From Euglena gracilis (taxonomy: Eukaryota; Euglenida; Euglenophyceae; Euglenales): a DNA stretch of 64,000 nucleotides. This document shows positions 34,998 to 47,256 of this stretch, one piece after another. Every line of letters begins with the position of its first letter. Positions within the stretch are counted from its first letter, which is position 1. The notes under the pieces are model-generated. The model was not told the DNA's origin. It saw nothing but the letters and a program-made list of their open reading frames with translations, and made no database searches. Location: positions 8,121,443 through 8,185,442 of the forward strand of contig CP154956.1 of assembly GCA_039621445.1 (NCBI GenBank), given 5' to 3'. The position numbers and the translations under genes were made by a program.

Positions 34998-36769
34998 CTC
35001 CCAACCCCGTCCTCAACGCTGTTGCGGTGAAGGTGGGTAACCTGGGTAAATCCCCCCCCCCCCACCCACCCACCCCCTGGGGGGGCCCCCCCGGGGGCAG
35101 GCACCTATGGTCATTTCCCATTTTGGTGCTCTGGTCGGCCCTGGTCGGCCCTGGTCGGCCCTGGTCGGCCCTGGTCGGCCCTGGTCGGCAAATAGTCGGC
35201 CTTAGGTGGGGGTATCCGTCACAGAAAAAAAGATTGTGAAAAATGACCCAAAATTACCAAAAGAGCACAAAATGGCCAAAATGCCATAAAATATGCTCAT
35301 ATTGACCCAAATTAGCCCAATATTTGCCAAATCAGTGACTGCGGTCGGCTGAAAATGGTTAAAAATGGACAAACGTGGGCAAAGGCCAAAGAAAAGCTGT
35401 TTTGGCCACTGTTTTTGCAAATCCAGAAGCTGCACCTGGCGCAAAATGCTCAAAAATGGTCAAATTGGACCAAAAAGAGACCAAAAAAATGGGCAAAATA
35501 ACAAAAAAAGGCCGAAAATGGCTTTAAATGGTCAAAAATGGCCCAAAAGAGCAGGACAAAATGGCCCAAAATTACAAGAAGTGCGCAGAAAATGGCCAAA
35601 AATGGTCAAAATAGGTCAAAATTGGTGAATTATGGTGACAAGTGGGCCAAAAGGGGACAAAAGCGACCTAAAGTGGCCAAAAGCGGCCAAAAGTAGCCAA
35701 AAGTGACAACATGAGCCAGACGAGCCAGAAAAATTTCAAAATCTGGGATAAAATTCCTCATTCTCACTGAAAAAATGACATCAATCAGAAAAAAAGTTGC
35801 ACGGTCGGCTGCGGTCGGCTGCGGTCGGCAACCCACCTATGACAGTCCTGAAACCCGTGGTAACCCGCGGTCGATGCTGCCGGGCCAGCATCGTCCTGCA
35901 TCGCCCAGCACCGCCCAGCATCATCAAAGGAGCTTGGTTCAGAGGGAAAGCTGCCTAAGTCCTTCATCCATTCCCCTTCGGTCGGCCAATCACATGCAAG
36001 TCGGCCCTGGTCGGCCCTGGTCGGCCCTGGTCGGCCCTGGTTGGCCCTGGTCGGAACCCCCACCTACGGGGGTCCTGAAAATCATAGTCGGCCCTGGTCG
36101 GCCCTGGTCGGCCATAGGTGCCTGCCCGGGGGGGGGGGGGGAGGTCCAGGGGACCCACAAAAAAAAAATGGCCGAAAAATCGCGAAAAGTGCTAAAAATA
36201 GCACTTTTTCGGCGCCTTTGGCGCGAAAAGTATATCCCACCCCCTCCGGGGGGACCCCCGGGGGGGGGGGGCTCGGCCGGACCCACCCACCCTACCCCCC
36301 CCCGGGGGTCCACGACTAAAAAAACCCCTGGTTCCGGCGTGAAGCGCCAGAAAATATTTTGTGAAACGCCTTCAGAAGCCTCGTCCCCCCCCCCTCTGGG
36401 GGTCTCGTGCCACTCTGGGGGGGACTCCCCTCCCCCCAGGGGTCTTAAAAAAGCCACTGAGAGAAAAAAATTATTGAAGCAAGGAAATGAACGCAATGAA
36501 GGAACCACGCCACGTTTGAGCAAATTCGCGCCTTGCACTTTTTGAACGGGGAAGGGGAAGACCTCGAACCCAATAATGTCTCCACGGGCATCCATTGTTT
36601 TAAAATATCTTGTTTACAATCAAAACTCTTGAATTCAGGATACTGTCTTTTTGGGCAGAAACCAACGAAACAAAGAAACGTTCAATCAGGTGGCCGATGC
36701 CTCCAAATCAGCCTCTTGTGGGCAGCAAAACAGTGGAAGCTGCTGACAGCAGCCAGCGCTGGCGGGCCT
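34998..36769. repeat. Intron with GGTCGGCCCT arrays
   Basis: The 10-bp unit GGTCGGCCCT occurs six times at 35131-35190, five times at 36001-36053 and twice at 36087-36113; a GGTCGGCTGC variant is at 35804-35830. From 35225 to 35720 the sequence is a degenerate AAAATGGCC/AAAATGGTC array. 36120-36330 is a CAGGGGTTTTTTTA-family repeat copy. Confidence 0.75.
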
Positions 36770-36904
36770 CCCATCAGGGAGATGGCAGAGCCAAAATGCC
36801 AGAGGGGTCCTTGGCGGTCAGGAGCGGGGGCTTGGTGGGGTCCGCTTGGAGGTGGGCGATGAGGGCGGCCAAAGCATCGTGGGGGGCGGTGGCGGAGGCG
36901 GTGC
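36770..36904 (-). CDS. Giant repeat-module gene, exon W8 (first helix)
   Basis: After CCCCAG the frame reads TASATAPHDALAALIAHLQ then ADPTKPPLLTAKDPSGI. HDALAALIAHLQ is a clear match to the first helix of the module. The 3' limit is unknown: no GT occurs near the end of the frame, so a GC donor or a different limit is needed. Confidence 0.5.
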
Positions 36905-37595
36905 CTGGGGACAAGGGGACCACCCGCGGCTGAAGAGCTGGCCAATCGCTCGAATGCCAAACCACTGAGGGGTTTATTTTGGTCAATGCACACAGCAACT
37001 GGGCGTTCCTAAGGCCGAAAAAAAAAGATCCCGTCTCACCACAACAAAAAACACACGGGGAAAACGGCCATAATTTGGCAAAAATAGGTCGACATCAGAA
37101 AAAAAAAGACTCCTTCACCCAAACCGTCGGAAAAAAAGTGTTTTCGACTGTAAATTTTCGACCCCGTTGGCCAGCCTTGAGGTCCAAGGGTGGTCCATCA
37201 GGGGCAGCAAAAACAAAAACTCCCAGACCGCCCTGGACAAAAACGAGCATGAAATTTTCTTCGGCACACCAGTGCGGAGTTCTTTTTAAAAAAAATTCTC
37301 CGAGTAAAGACTAGGGGGAGGAGATGAGTTCCCCTAGGCTCACCCCCCCCAGGCTGGCGGGCAGGGTGGCAAATTAAATCATTAACAGAAACACCAAATT
37401 GCTTGCGGTCAAGTGAAGCAGGGTGGGTTGAAAATGGAGCGAGGAGAGTACAAATATGAAAGTGAGAGAATGGGAGCAAATGTCATGATGGCCAGACTGC
37501 CGGCATCCTCATTTTGGCGACAGGAGGCGAAAAGAGAAAATGGAGTCAAGGTGCAACTCCGCCGGCCAGTCACGCCTGTCACGCGTGCTGCGCAC
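36905..37595. other. Intron with GGTCCTT-type repeat
   Basis: The repeat copy spans about 37000-37235 (GATCCCGTCTCACCACAAC, TTTTCGACCCCG, GGTGGTCC). The rest shows no coding pattern. Confidence 0.55.
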
Positions 37596-37698
37596 CTGTG
37601 GGGGCCACCACCTCGGCGGTCGGGCATAGCTCATCTGGGGGAGGCAGCACCGCGTCCCACCTCAGCGTCATGCACCCGCACTTGGGTTGGAACAATCC
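37596..37698 (-). CDS. Giant repeat-module gene, exon W7
   Basis: GLFQPKCGCMTLRWDAVLPP then PDELCPTAEVVAPT, between TGCCAG and donor ACAG|GTGCGC. MTLRWDAVLPPPDEL fits the second-helix plus WD block of the module (ALDWDARFPAVGRL). The C-terminal part is less typical. Confidence 0.45.
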
Positions 37699-37983
37699 CT
37701 GGCAGGCCAGTCGGATAAAGAGGGATGGCTCAGAGTGGGGGCTGGCTAACTCCCCCCCCCCCAGCGGATCTCAATAATGGAGTGGAGTGCCATGGGTGCC
37801 AGTGAGGCACCATCCCCCCACCCCGAAGTGCGGTGGGCCATGCCTTTAACTTCAGCCTCTGTGTTGTGTGTGTTGTGTGTGCGTGTGTGCATGTGCGTGC
37901 GTGCGTGCGTGTGTGCGTGCTGTTGTGTGTGCGCGTGTGCCTGTGCGTGCGTGCGTGCGTGCATGCGTGCGTGTGTGTTGTGT

Positions 37984-38031
<48 letters not shown>

Positions 38032-38703
38032 CTGTGTGTGTTGTGTGTGCGCGCGTGCGTGTGTGTGCGCGTGCGTGTGTGTTGTGTGTGTTGGGGGGGC
38101 AAAGAGAGTGATAAACCCCCCTACTTGTAAACCCCCCGGGGTTTATAGGATCCGGTTTGGTTGGTCGGCCGAAGGGGGGGTTTATAAGTGGGGGGGGGGG
38201 GTTATAACGATCCAGAATTGTTGGTGAAAATCCGACCCCCCCCAAAAGACCCCGAAACCCCCTGAAATTGGCACTTTTGGCAAATTTGGTCAAAAATGGC
38301 ATTTTTGATGATGGTCGGTCTCAAAAAATTGCCAAAAAATCAGTTTTTGTGTGCTTTGCGGCCGAAAAAATCGTCCCCGGCAGTTTCCATTTCTCTTCCC
38401 CCCGGGGGGGGGTATAGGATCCGGTTTGGCTGGTCGGCCCGAGGGGGGGGGGTTATGAATGGGGGGGGTGGGGTTTACAGGACCTGTGGTATGTCTTCTG
38501 AGGTACTTATTGCATATCGCACGTGGCAAAGACAAAAATGGCGGTTGTTGTGTGCACAATGCATAATTCTTGAAAATGCATGCAATCAACACATTGGTGC
38601 ATAAAAACAAAGAGAGCCAGAATTCCATTTCACAGATAATGGATGGCATTGACTCGAGAAACCATGGCAAAGCAACAATCGTGAGCGGCCAACGGCACGC
38701 AAC
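37699..38703. other. Intron with (TG)n and a duplicated TATAGGATCC block
   Basis: (TG)n with CG interruptions at 37858-38094. The block TATAGGATCCGGTTTGG plus TGGTCGGCC and a G-run occurs at about 38145 and 38411. Confidence 0.65.
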
Positions 38704-38814
38704 CGTTCCACCAGCCTGGGTGGGGGTGCCGAGCGGCGAAGTCAGTGATGTTGCCGAGCCTGCTGTACCGCTCTGGCCATTGCAGTGCATCAGCAGAGCA
38801 ATGGCGGACCAGCA
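38704..38814 (-). CDS. Giant repeat-module gene, exon W6
   Basis: DALQWPERYSRLGNITDFAA then RHPHPGWWNG. This uninterrupted run shows the module core LxWxxxYxxLGxxxxFxxRHPxxW in a single exon. Acceptor GTGAG, donor AACG|GTTGCG; 111 nt. The frame stays open a little further (CVPLAAHDCC), so the exon could extend to about 38663. Confidence 0.6.
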
Positions 38815-38832
38815 CTCACTGGAGACATGGTT

Positions 38833-39040
38833 TACTTCTGTTTTTGGCACAAAGGGGATTTTTGAGACCCCCAAAATTGACCCCCAAAAGTGAGTCACCC
38901 CAACCCCCCCCCCCAGGTGGGTGGCTGTGTGAGTCCGGACCCCAGCTCCGAAAAAAAAAACTTCTGGGGCGGAACCAGGAGGAGTACATCCACGGAGGCG
39001 GGCTGTGCCACCACTTTTTTTTGATTTGGGCCAGTCTCGG
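38833..39040. repeat. Dispersed repeat, copy B (inverted partner of 16827-17047)
   Basis: Reverse complement of copy A over about 205 bp, including the A10 run inside AGCTCCG/CTTCTGG that is T10 in copy A. Confidence 0.85.
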
Positions 39041-41351
39041 AGGACACACTTTATGAAAAGGCCAGCAACAAAAAAAACATTCGTGCGAAATGTGGCACGC
39101 GAACCCTGGCAACTTCCTATCATGACAAGCTGGCCGGTACCGGGGACCTGCCATTTCCCTGCACGGGAAACCCTGATGGTTTCCCGGGTAGCGCCTTTCA
39201 AAGGAGAATCAATGTATTTTGACCATGCCAGGGGACCTGATCCATCAGCCTGACAGGGTGGTGGACAGTTCCAGGGGGGCATATGACAATATTCCGGGGG
39301 GGGGGGGTGAACATGCATATGAACAACATGGCAACATAGGCATTAGACTTGCAGGGGGAATATGGGGAATATATGAACAAATAAAAATGGGTGGAACGGG
39401 CAATTTTTTGGAATCCCTAAATATAAACCCCCATATGGACTGAAGCGATACAGATGAAGCTTTGGCATCGGATGTCAAAAACCCTGCTGTGACGCTTTTT
39501 AGCATAATTCTTGGATATTCTCTGCCTGAAATATCATGCCAGCCCACATTCTTTTTCGAAGAGTAATGAAATATGACAAAACTTTTATTTGTTCGCTCGC
39601 TCGCTCGTTGGTTGTTTATTTACTTTCAATTTACAATTAACCGTGCCCCCCCCCAATATGTATTACCCATTCGGGCTCTGCCAGACCTCCTTGGTGACAA
39701 CTGGGGAGTGCCAGGAACCCATCCCCAAATTTTTTCAAGCACGCCTGCGGCGCAACAAAAAAAATTCTTCAGCACGCATGTGGTTTCCTATGGAATTTTG
39801 GACCCCACCCCCTAATTGTCACCTTTCGGGGGTGACAATTGGGGTGGGACAAAAAGGAGGGGGCCATGTTAGTTAGGGTAGAGGGGCGAAATCAAAAAAA
39901 AATATCCCCGTCCACAAATACATATGCATTGCTCATTCCGCGGAAGACATTTATTGCGAACAAAATATAAAACACGAAACACACCTTCCCAAAGTCTTGA
40001 AACCCCACAAAAAATCACAAAAGAGGAGCTAATATTTTTGGGAGTTACATTATGGGAAGCAAAGAAACTTGAAAATGGGGGCAAATAAATGCAATAAATG
40101 CAAGGCCCCACCCCCAAAGTCCACTACATCCAGAAGACCAAAAGCAAAAAGTGTTAAATACGATTCCCCTTTGTCATCCATTCCATTTCCATTGCTGTGA
40201 AGGTAACCCCCCCCCCCCAATATACGCAACCCGTTTCTTATATTTGGGTGTCGGCTGATCGGCCCAAAGGGTTTCTTATATTTGGGGGTTTCTTATATTT
40301 GGGTGTCGAAGACAGGCCCCAAGGGTTTCTTATAAATAGAACTTTTTCTCCTTCGGTTCCTTCATGTAATCAATTATGTGACCAGGGCGTGTTGTATTTT
40401 CTTCATGTCTGATGGCTTCTGAGGCCCTGGAGTGTGTTTATGCTGGATCGGATCATTCCATCAGCCCAGAAGAAAGTGGTAGAGTGTTATTTCTGAATCT
40501 GGGAGTGATGTCGGTGAAAGAAAGATTCGCAAGGGATGAGGGGTTTCTTATATGTGGATTAGCGTCCAACGCCCAGGGGTTTCTTATATTGGGGGGTTTC
40601 TGAAAGCGAGGGGTTTCTTATATTGGGGGGGGGGGGTTAATCTCATTGGAATTTGTGCCAGCACATATGTGCACAACACACATGTATGCACCTACGCACG
40701 AACACGCGCATACGCACCAGCACACACGCGCGCGCAAACACACAACACAATACAACACACCACGTGGCATGCGCACCCAGGCAATCCAGCACACCAACAC
40801 CGCACACAGGCGATGCAGCACGCCGGCAAGTAGTGCTTCAGGAATCCTGGATGCTCGCTCAAAATAGGTGGGAAAAAAGGTGACCACTTCTTTATAATTT
40901 GAAATTCCAAAAACTTCAGAATTTCCTTTATCCAGTATTCTGAAATTACAACATCCCGACTCCGAATTGAGGGAAAAAGCAAAAATAGAATCAATATTAA
41001 ATTCCCCATTCAGATACACACATACACGTATGTGCACACGCACACACGGGCAAACCACAGAAACTACCGCCACAGCTGTCACTCAGCTCTTTGTAGCCCA
41101 TTGTGCGGTTCTTGTGTTGTTGGCAGCGGATGCCACCTTGCCTTCAAGCATTCCTTCCACAATTATGCCACTGCCCGAAATTGGGGGGGGGGGGCTGACA
41201 ATGCATTACAATAGATGCTGGGAAACAACATAAACGCCCCATTTTATTAATTGGATTTGATTTAATTGGATTTGGGCGGTCTTTCCCAGCCTCTTCATGC
41301 AAGGTGCTGCCCGGATCCATAAGATGAACAATCGTGTTGAGGAGTGTCCAC
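39041..41351. repeat. Intron with GGGTTTCTTATAT repeats
   Basis: GGGTTTCTTATAT or close variants occur about seven times between 40235 and 40632, mostly next to G-runs or GGTGTCGGC/AGCGTCCAACGC. ACGCACAC-type repeats follow at 40670-40760. No coding island is convincing. Confidence 0.65.
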
Positions 41352-41441
41352 TCGCTGGCCTCGGATTCTCCGTCGCCCTTGGGCTGTGCGGAGTGAGCCA
41401 GACGCTATCCCGGTTGATGGTGCACCATAAGAACGCCCGGC
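41352..41441 (-). CDS. Giant repeat-module gene, exon W5 (beta tail)
   Basis: RAFLWCTINRDSVWLTP followed by HSPRATENP. INRDSVWLTP matches the tail strands RNGFVAVTP and RDGFVSLVAP, and AFLWC may be the end of the FlxxHPxxF helix. Acceptor CTGAAG, donor GCGA|GTGGAC. Phase does not fit W4 directly, so an exon may be missing between them. Confidence 0.42.
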
Positions 41442-42048
41442 CTTCAGCTATTCATGGCCGGTCGATTAACCCACAAACTGGCAGCACTCGCATGGGACAT
41501 GTCTCGGGTCTAACCCACACCCCCATCCAGCGGCAACACCGAGCACACACCACTCGGCGCACACCGGCAGAGGAGAGGACGGCGGGGCGGTGGTGTAAGA
41601 CGGCAGGGCGGTGGTGTAAGACGGCAGGGCGGTGGTGTAAGAATCCCCTGCACAAGGCGTGAGAGGATGGTGCCCCCCCCCCCAGGAGTAATGTGGCACG
41701 CCCCAAATTAGAACACCCGGCCGCACCTTTCCAAGGAGGGGCTGTCAGACCGGCAGGGCTGAGAACACCATTGGGGGTGTCGCACTTTCCGGGGGACAGA
41801 GATGTTCGTGTGCGCAAGTGGCCCCATCCCAACCCACCGCCCTCCACATTTACACACACGCACGCACGCACGCACACACACACGCACACACACACGCACA
41901 CACACGCGCGCGCACACACACGCACACACACGCATGTACGCACACACGCACACGCACGTATGCACGCACGCACGCATGCACACACGCTCGTACACACACC
42001 ATCGTTGCCATTGGTCCTCAGGTGTGGGTTGGCAGTTGGGGGAACCAC
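41442..42048. repeat. Intron with three 21-bp units and (CA)n
   Basis: ACGGCAGGGCGGTGGTGTAA+G repeats three times at 41579-41641 (first copy has one change). Its minus-strand reading is LHHRPAV three times. (CA)n with CG interruptions at 41858-41998. Confidence 0.75.
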
Positions 42049-42115
42049 CGTGGAGAGGGCTGCAGCGTGGTTTTGCAGGGACGGGACGTGGACGACGCGG
42101 CCGTTTTCCGACGGC
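42049..42115 (-). CDS. Giant repeat-module gene, exon W4
   Basis: Acceptor CACCGCAG, donor ACG|GTGGTT; 67 nt. It reads PSENGRVVHVPSLQNH then AAALST. It continues the module begun in W2: LEHLTGKLE plus RPSENGRVVHVPSL parallels AALADRPRNEAGVWELIQL. Phase 2 to 1 join with W2 is exact. Confidence 0.55.
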
Positions 42116-44125
42116 CTGCGGTGGCATGGGTTGGGTTGGCAACAGCAGCCGCATGCAAGGCCATGCACACCCACAACTCAACCCAGAGAGAGAAAGCGAG
42201 GAGGCAGGGAGGGGGTAAAACTGCACACGAGCCGGTCAAAAACTGCACTGCAAAAAAAACTACAAAAAACTGCACGTCAACAAAACTCACAATAAACAAG
42301 CTGAAATGGTGTGAAACATCCAAACAACCTTAATTGTGACCCCATCAACACCCCAAATTCAGGTTTGGCACTTTTTTTTGTGTGGTTTTGAAACTGATGA
42401 CAACAAAAATGGAAGCAATCAATTCAACTGTCATGGTTTTCTCTTACATTGAAATACTTTCGGTGGGAGAAATGATGGATATGATTGCAAAATTGTTAAT
42501 TAATACGTCTACCATGCCCCCGAGCTGCCCCCCGCCCCCCCCCCCCCCGAGCTGTTCCCATGGGGGGGACGGGAATAGCTCACTGTCATAGGAGAATTTC
42601 GCAAAAAAAAGTGCTCAAAAATCAACGTTTTGGGGACATTTTCAAGAATTTTACTTTTGGTAAATGTGCTTTAAATTGGCCATTTTGTGCAAACCTCCAA
42701 AAACATTTGCAAAAAACTGGAGCCCACACTGGTCAAGTGTGGGAGGGTGTGGGAGGGTGTGGGGGGGTGGGGGGGGTGGGGGTGGCTGTCTAGTGTAGGC
42801 TCCAGTTTTTCAATACCTCAAAAAAATCGCCAAAAATGACCCCTTTTGGGCTGCCCGAGGTTCGGGTATGGGAATAGCTCGGGGGGGGGGGGGACTTAGG
42901 TCCCCCCGAGCTGTTCCCCCCTCATACTGTTCCCATTGGGGTGTAAAGGGTCCCGGGGACGGGAATAGTCGGGGGGGGGGGGGGGGGGGGGGATTGCAGG
43001 TTGCCAATGGGCTTTCCAGATTGTGACTCACATTGGAGAGTGGATGAAAAATCACATTGGCAGACAACGCAATTGGTAAGACACCACCAATGAAGGCACC
43101 TCTGCCAGAAAGACTAATGACGCTGTCTCTTCGCAAGCGTCCGCCCATCAACAAATATTTCTCTCAAAAGCGCTTCTTATTCCTCTTCAAAATCATGTGA
43201 TCCCCTCATGATTTTCCCGGGAATTCAGGGTATCCCTGTTTGTCCTTGAAAGAAAAGGTGGAATTATTCATGACTACTTGGCTTTCAGAGGTTATGAAAC
43301 ACAATTGGCAATACTACATGCCCTTAAGAGCAAAATAAAGCGCAAAATTCCAAAAAAATAACACTTTCGTTTTCCCAAACTCAAAAAAAACCTGCAAAAA
43401 ACTGCACATTTGCAGTTTTTTTTTTCTCAAAAAAAGCTGCAAAAAAAACTGCAAAAAAATGCAAAAACTGCAAAAAACCCAAAACGGGAAAACTGCAAAA
43501 AAAAACTGCAAAAAGTGCACAGTGCATATTTTCCCCCTCCCTGGTGGAGGAAGGGTTCGGAACACCTCAAACTGTGGAGGAATGAACAACTTGATCCGTC
43601 ACCAGACAAATGACGTGCATATTTTGGCTCCAATCCCTGTGGCATATTGACCGTTTTTTGAAATAAAACTTTTTTTAAAAAAGAACATCCAAAATCTGAA
43701 TATGAAAATCTGATTCCCACCTGTTGGACATCAGAATGTTTGCGAACCAGTGAGGGTATCCACAGCAGACAGAAACTCATTTTCAAACCCTGGGTGCCAT
43801 TGTCATTGCCTTCAGCCCACCCAGGGGGGGTGAGGGTGCTAGATGAATCCCAAAATCCAAGCATCTAAAACCAGGCATCATGATTTACAATCAGAAATAT
43901 TAGCCTTATTGAAAATTATACCATTATATTTCTCGTTCACATACCCCTTAATTTGCATTCCCGAGGTCATTATATTTACGGTTATAACAAGACAAACACG
44001 AATATCAACAACGCAGATAATTGCAGTTAACAGACTACAAACCTACTAATTACCAGACATTCCATGATGCGTGAAATCCCACAGCGCCTTCCACTCTCAT
44101 GCTTTTCTCCTACAGAGCCACACAC
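42116..44125. repeat. Intron with GAGCTGTTCCC palindromes
   Basis: CCGAGCTGTTCCC and its complement GGGAATAGCTCGG, with G/C runs, occur at 42550-42590, 42867-42920 and 42958-42992. A/T-rich CTGCAAAAA repeats fill 43385-43515. One doubtful exon at 43100-43160. Confidence 0.6.
43100..43160 (-). CDS. Possible exon W3 (beta tail of a module)
   Basis: KYLLMGGRLRRDSVISLSGR lies between an AG and donor GAG|GTGCCT. RRDSVISLS resembles the strand-turn-strand tail (VRNGFVAVTP, RDGFVSLVAP). The phase does not fit W2 or W4 directly, so this may be chance. Confidence 0.3.
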
Positions 44126-44295
44126 CTTTCCAGTTTCCCCGTGAGGTGTTCGAGCACGTCCGCCGCGATCTCCAGCGTCGGGGGCTGCCCCGCCGGGTAC
44201 GCCACGCAGAACGCCCGCACGCCCTCCAGGATGCGCGGGAACTCGAACCCCTCCGGCTCCAGCATGTCCAGCACGAGGGTTGGGGCCAGGGGCGG
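44126..44295 (-). CDS. Giant repeat-module gene, exon W2
   Basis: Acceptor CATCCCAG and donor AAAG|GTGTGTG bound 170 nt with a clean frame. It reads [15 protein letters not shown], then [16 protein letters not shown], then [34 protein letters not shown] lines up with FPxxGkLxxFlxxHP of the other modules, with LEPEG in place of LxWD. The tail IAADVLEHL starts the first helix of the next module. Enters in phase with W1 and leaves in phase with W4. Confidence 0.65.
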
Positions 44296-44360
44296 CTGGG
44301 ATGGCGGCGGAGGGTTGCACATACCAGGGACCGCACGGGGAGGTCCAACTCTGAAACCTG

Positions 44361-44633
44361 TCTGCTGTTGCCGTTGGTGTTGGTGTTGGTGTTGGTGTTG
44401 CCGTTGGTGTTGGTGTTGGGGTTGGGGTTGGGGTTGGCGTTGGTGTTGGTGTTGGCGTTGGGGTTGGGGTTGGGGTTGGGGTTGGGGTTGGTGTTGGGGT
44501 TGGGGCTGGTGTTGGGGTTGGTGTTGGTGTTGGTGTTGGTGTTGGGGTTCGGGTTGGGGTTGGGGTTGGGGTTGGGGTTGGGGTTGGGGTTGGGGTTGGT
44601 GTTGGTGTTGGTGTTGCCGTTGGTGTTGGTGTT
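44361..44633. repeat. Telomere-like GTTGGG/GTTGGT array
   Basis: About 45 hexamers of GTTGGG and GTTGGT with GTTGCC and GTTCGG variants. Pure GGGGTT runs occur at 44458-44490 and 44548-44600. It lies in the W1-W2 intron 66 nt from W2. [12 protein letters not shown] ORFs are translations of it. Confidence 0.9.
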
Positions 44634-45908
44634 GAGACGCGTGTGGTCTGTGACGGGAGGGCGGGGGAAATGGTAGTGTTGAGACGAGAAAGCCTGTTAG
44701 TGTTTGGCAGGAAGTGTTAGTGATTGTTGGGCGGGCAAATTCATAATGATGTTCACAAATTTGCCCACACTGGCCGGCTAACACCAACCTTAACCCCAAC
44801 CCTAACCCCAAGAACTTCCCATGGGCCGGCTGGAAAAAGGTGCTGGCTGGCTGGACCCCTCGGGGGGGGGGGGGGGCCCCCTCCAGCTTAAGAAAACCCC
44901 TGCCTGTGGGATACAATGGAGGGTTGGGTTGGTGCCACCGACAAGCGCACCAATTTCGACCTTGGATGGGGAAAGGACACTGGTTCACCCTAGAGAAAAA
45001 GGCTACAGGGGACCAGGTGGAAAGCAGGTGGAAATGGACGGTTTTGGGAGGATGACCAGAGAACCCCCCTATGGCATCATTGGGTGGGTCCTGGGCCGCC
45101 CGCCCCCCCCCCCTGGGGGTGAGGGTCTTAAAATTCTGCCTGAATGGGGGTCCTCCACTAGGGGGGCCCTGCGCCCCCCAATAAACTATCATGCTTAAGA
45201 ACCCCACGGAAAAAACTGTCATATGTGATATTTTGGCCCATTTTTGGAGCATATTTTTGTTTGCTTCGATTTGGAGTCAATGGAAAAACACAATATATTA
45301 AAATTGAATTATACTCCAATTAATATAAGATTATGATAATGAGTGTCAACTCCAAAATACGGGACTGTTTGGGGCTGTGCATCATGCAGCCCCCTTTCAA
45401 AAGGGGGGGCTTCTATGTTTGGACATTAAACCAGAGACCCGAGGGAGGTTTCTATATTTGAGGGGTTCGACATTTGGAGGGGAAATTTAGGTGACCATGC
45501 CCACACATTGTTCGCCTCAAACGGGATTAAACCTTAGTGTCACCAGGACATCACTGCCAACATTGGAACCCCAACCAGAGCCAAACAAACATGTTGGGGG
45601 GCCTGCCTGGCCCCCCTGAACAGGGACTCGGGACATGAACTTTGGGCGACGAGATCAGGGCGGAAGAGTGGTGGAAACGCTCCTTGAATTGCTGGGGAGT
45701 GATGTGAGAGGCCTTCAGGAAAATTGCTGGAAAATTGCGTAAAATTGTGGAAACTTGCGGGAAAACTGCAGAAAAACTGATACTGAGTGAGATTGACATA
45801 TTGAGATTTTGAAAAATAGCAGTAAATTCGAATGAGAAAAATGTCGTATTTGAGGGAGAGTTTTCCATGATCCCAAACTCGTTTATTATTATCATTATTA
45901 TTATTATT

Positions 45909-45949
<41 letters not shown>

Positions 45950-46851
45950 TATTATTATTATTATTATGAAAACCTGCGTGTGCAAACTTTGGGAATCAAC
46001 AAGTTTCCACCAGTGCAAAGAGTATGTTCAGAATTTTCTTGAAATCCAACTTGCTTCCAACTTACAGAATGATGAAAGAAAATTTTTGATGAAAATCACC
46101 TGTTCAAAATGTAGATGTCTGACAAGACTCCCATAGTGGTGGGGAGAAAAATGGAAAAATTGTGAAATTGAAAAAATATTTCACAAATCCTTCAGCAAAT
46201 CAGCATTGACGAAACCCCCCCCCCAATAATTTTGTAGTGCCCCAAATTAAATTTGCCCCCATTCACAAATAACTGAACCTTTCTGGAAAACCAGGAGGAA
46301 GAAAATGCAAAAAAAATATTCGAAATGCCGCAATGTCTTTCTGCCCAACAAATAAAAGCATTAAAATACATTAAAACCATTAATAAGAGCAGTATTCGAC
46401 ACCAGACTGCATTGAGAGAAATGGTAAACTGCTGCATCCATTTTTGGGAACCGTCCAAAAAAACGTTTGCAGGTGCAGGGGCCAAAAAGATCGGTCCACC
46501 GTCTTTGCTGGGAGCAAATGTATTTGGGTCCTGCCATTCCTCTTCATTAGTTATCAGAATCCTCCTGGACCAATGAAGTGGGGGTGCGCAGTCCAACCGA
46601 ATACAAACACCAGAGAAATACCTTCTGACTTCCAATCATTCAAATTCCCAAAATAGACTAATATTCCCATAATTTTCAACACCACATTCGGAAAATGTGA
46701 TGTTGAAAAATGTGTGAAATTCTCAAACTTCACATCATATGACATTTGATATGAAATTTAGATTTGCCGTGGCGAAAATTTCTGTGAGAAAGAACGTTGC
46801 CCAAAAGCTGGCCTTCTGCCGCCCGCCCTGGGGGTCCTCTGCGGCGGGGAC
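44634..46851. other. W1-W2 intron remainder
   Basis: TTCTATxTTTG motifs near G-runs at 45408-45480, (ATT)n and (ATC)n at 45886-45966, otherwise AT-rich. No coding pattern. Confidence 0.5.
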
Positions 46852-46983
46852 TGGGACGCGGGCGTTGGCCCGAGCCAGCAGGTGGGCGACGAGGGCCCGG
46901 CTGACCTGCAGCATGGCGCCCGCGGCCGGGGCCTGGTCGTGGACGTCCCGCAGCAGTGCCGCCGGGGGCTCCGCGGCGAGCGC
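46852..46983 (-). CDS. Giant repeat-module gene, exon W1 (first helix region)
   Basis: The first island, in transcription order, that fits the repeat. After CCTCAG it reads ALAAEPPAALLRDV then AAGAMLQVSRALVAHLL and ARANARVP. The SRALVAHLLARA helix matches the first helix of other modules (ALDAIVAAL, ALKALIGVL). The donor is placed at CCA|GTCCCC, which gives 44 codons and phase 0, the entry phase of W2. The donor is not certain because the frame stays open for 15 more codons. Confidence 0.55.
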
Positions 46984-47127
46984 CTGAGGCGGGGCGCGGA
47001 GGGACAGGGCAATCCTTTGACGTTTGGGAAAACTGTTCCAATCCACCACATCCACTGAAAAGCCCACACGGTGTACGGCTGAAAAAATCTTAAATTTCTG
47101 ATTGTATAAAGAATCATAAATATTATC

Positions 47128-47256
47128 GTATGGTATGGTATGGTATGGTATGGTATGGTATGGTATGGTATGGTATGGTATGGTATGGTATGGTATGGTA
47201 TGGTATGGTATGGTATGGTATGGTATGGTATGGTATGGTATGGTATGGTATGGTAT
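47128..47256. repeat. (TATGG)n pentanucleotide array
   Basis: About 25 near-perfect TATGG units, grading to the right (47257-47500) into TTATG, CATATCAT, ATTAC and TTAGA variants. ORFs reading MVWYGMVWYG are translations of the repeat. Confidence 0.95.

Noticed and set aside
41579-41641. CRISPR-like array, and other regular repeats (58152-58236, 35131-35190)
   Set aside because: Units are directly adjacent with no spacers, and the DNA is eukaryotic.
44361-44633. A chromosome end
   Set aside because: Unique sequence and exons of the same gene lie on both sides, so it is interstitial.
44110-45252. ORF of 380 codons with QPQPQHQH
   Set aside because: Most of it is the GTTGGG hexamer array. 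Only 44126-44295 shows exon limits and the module.
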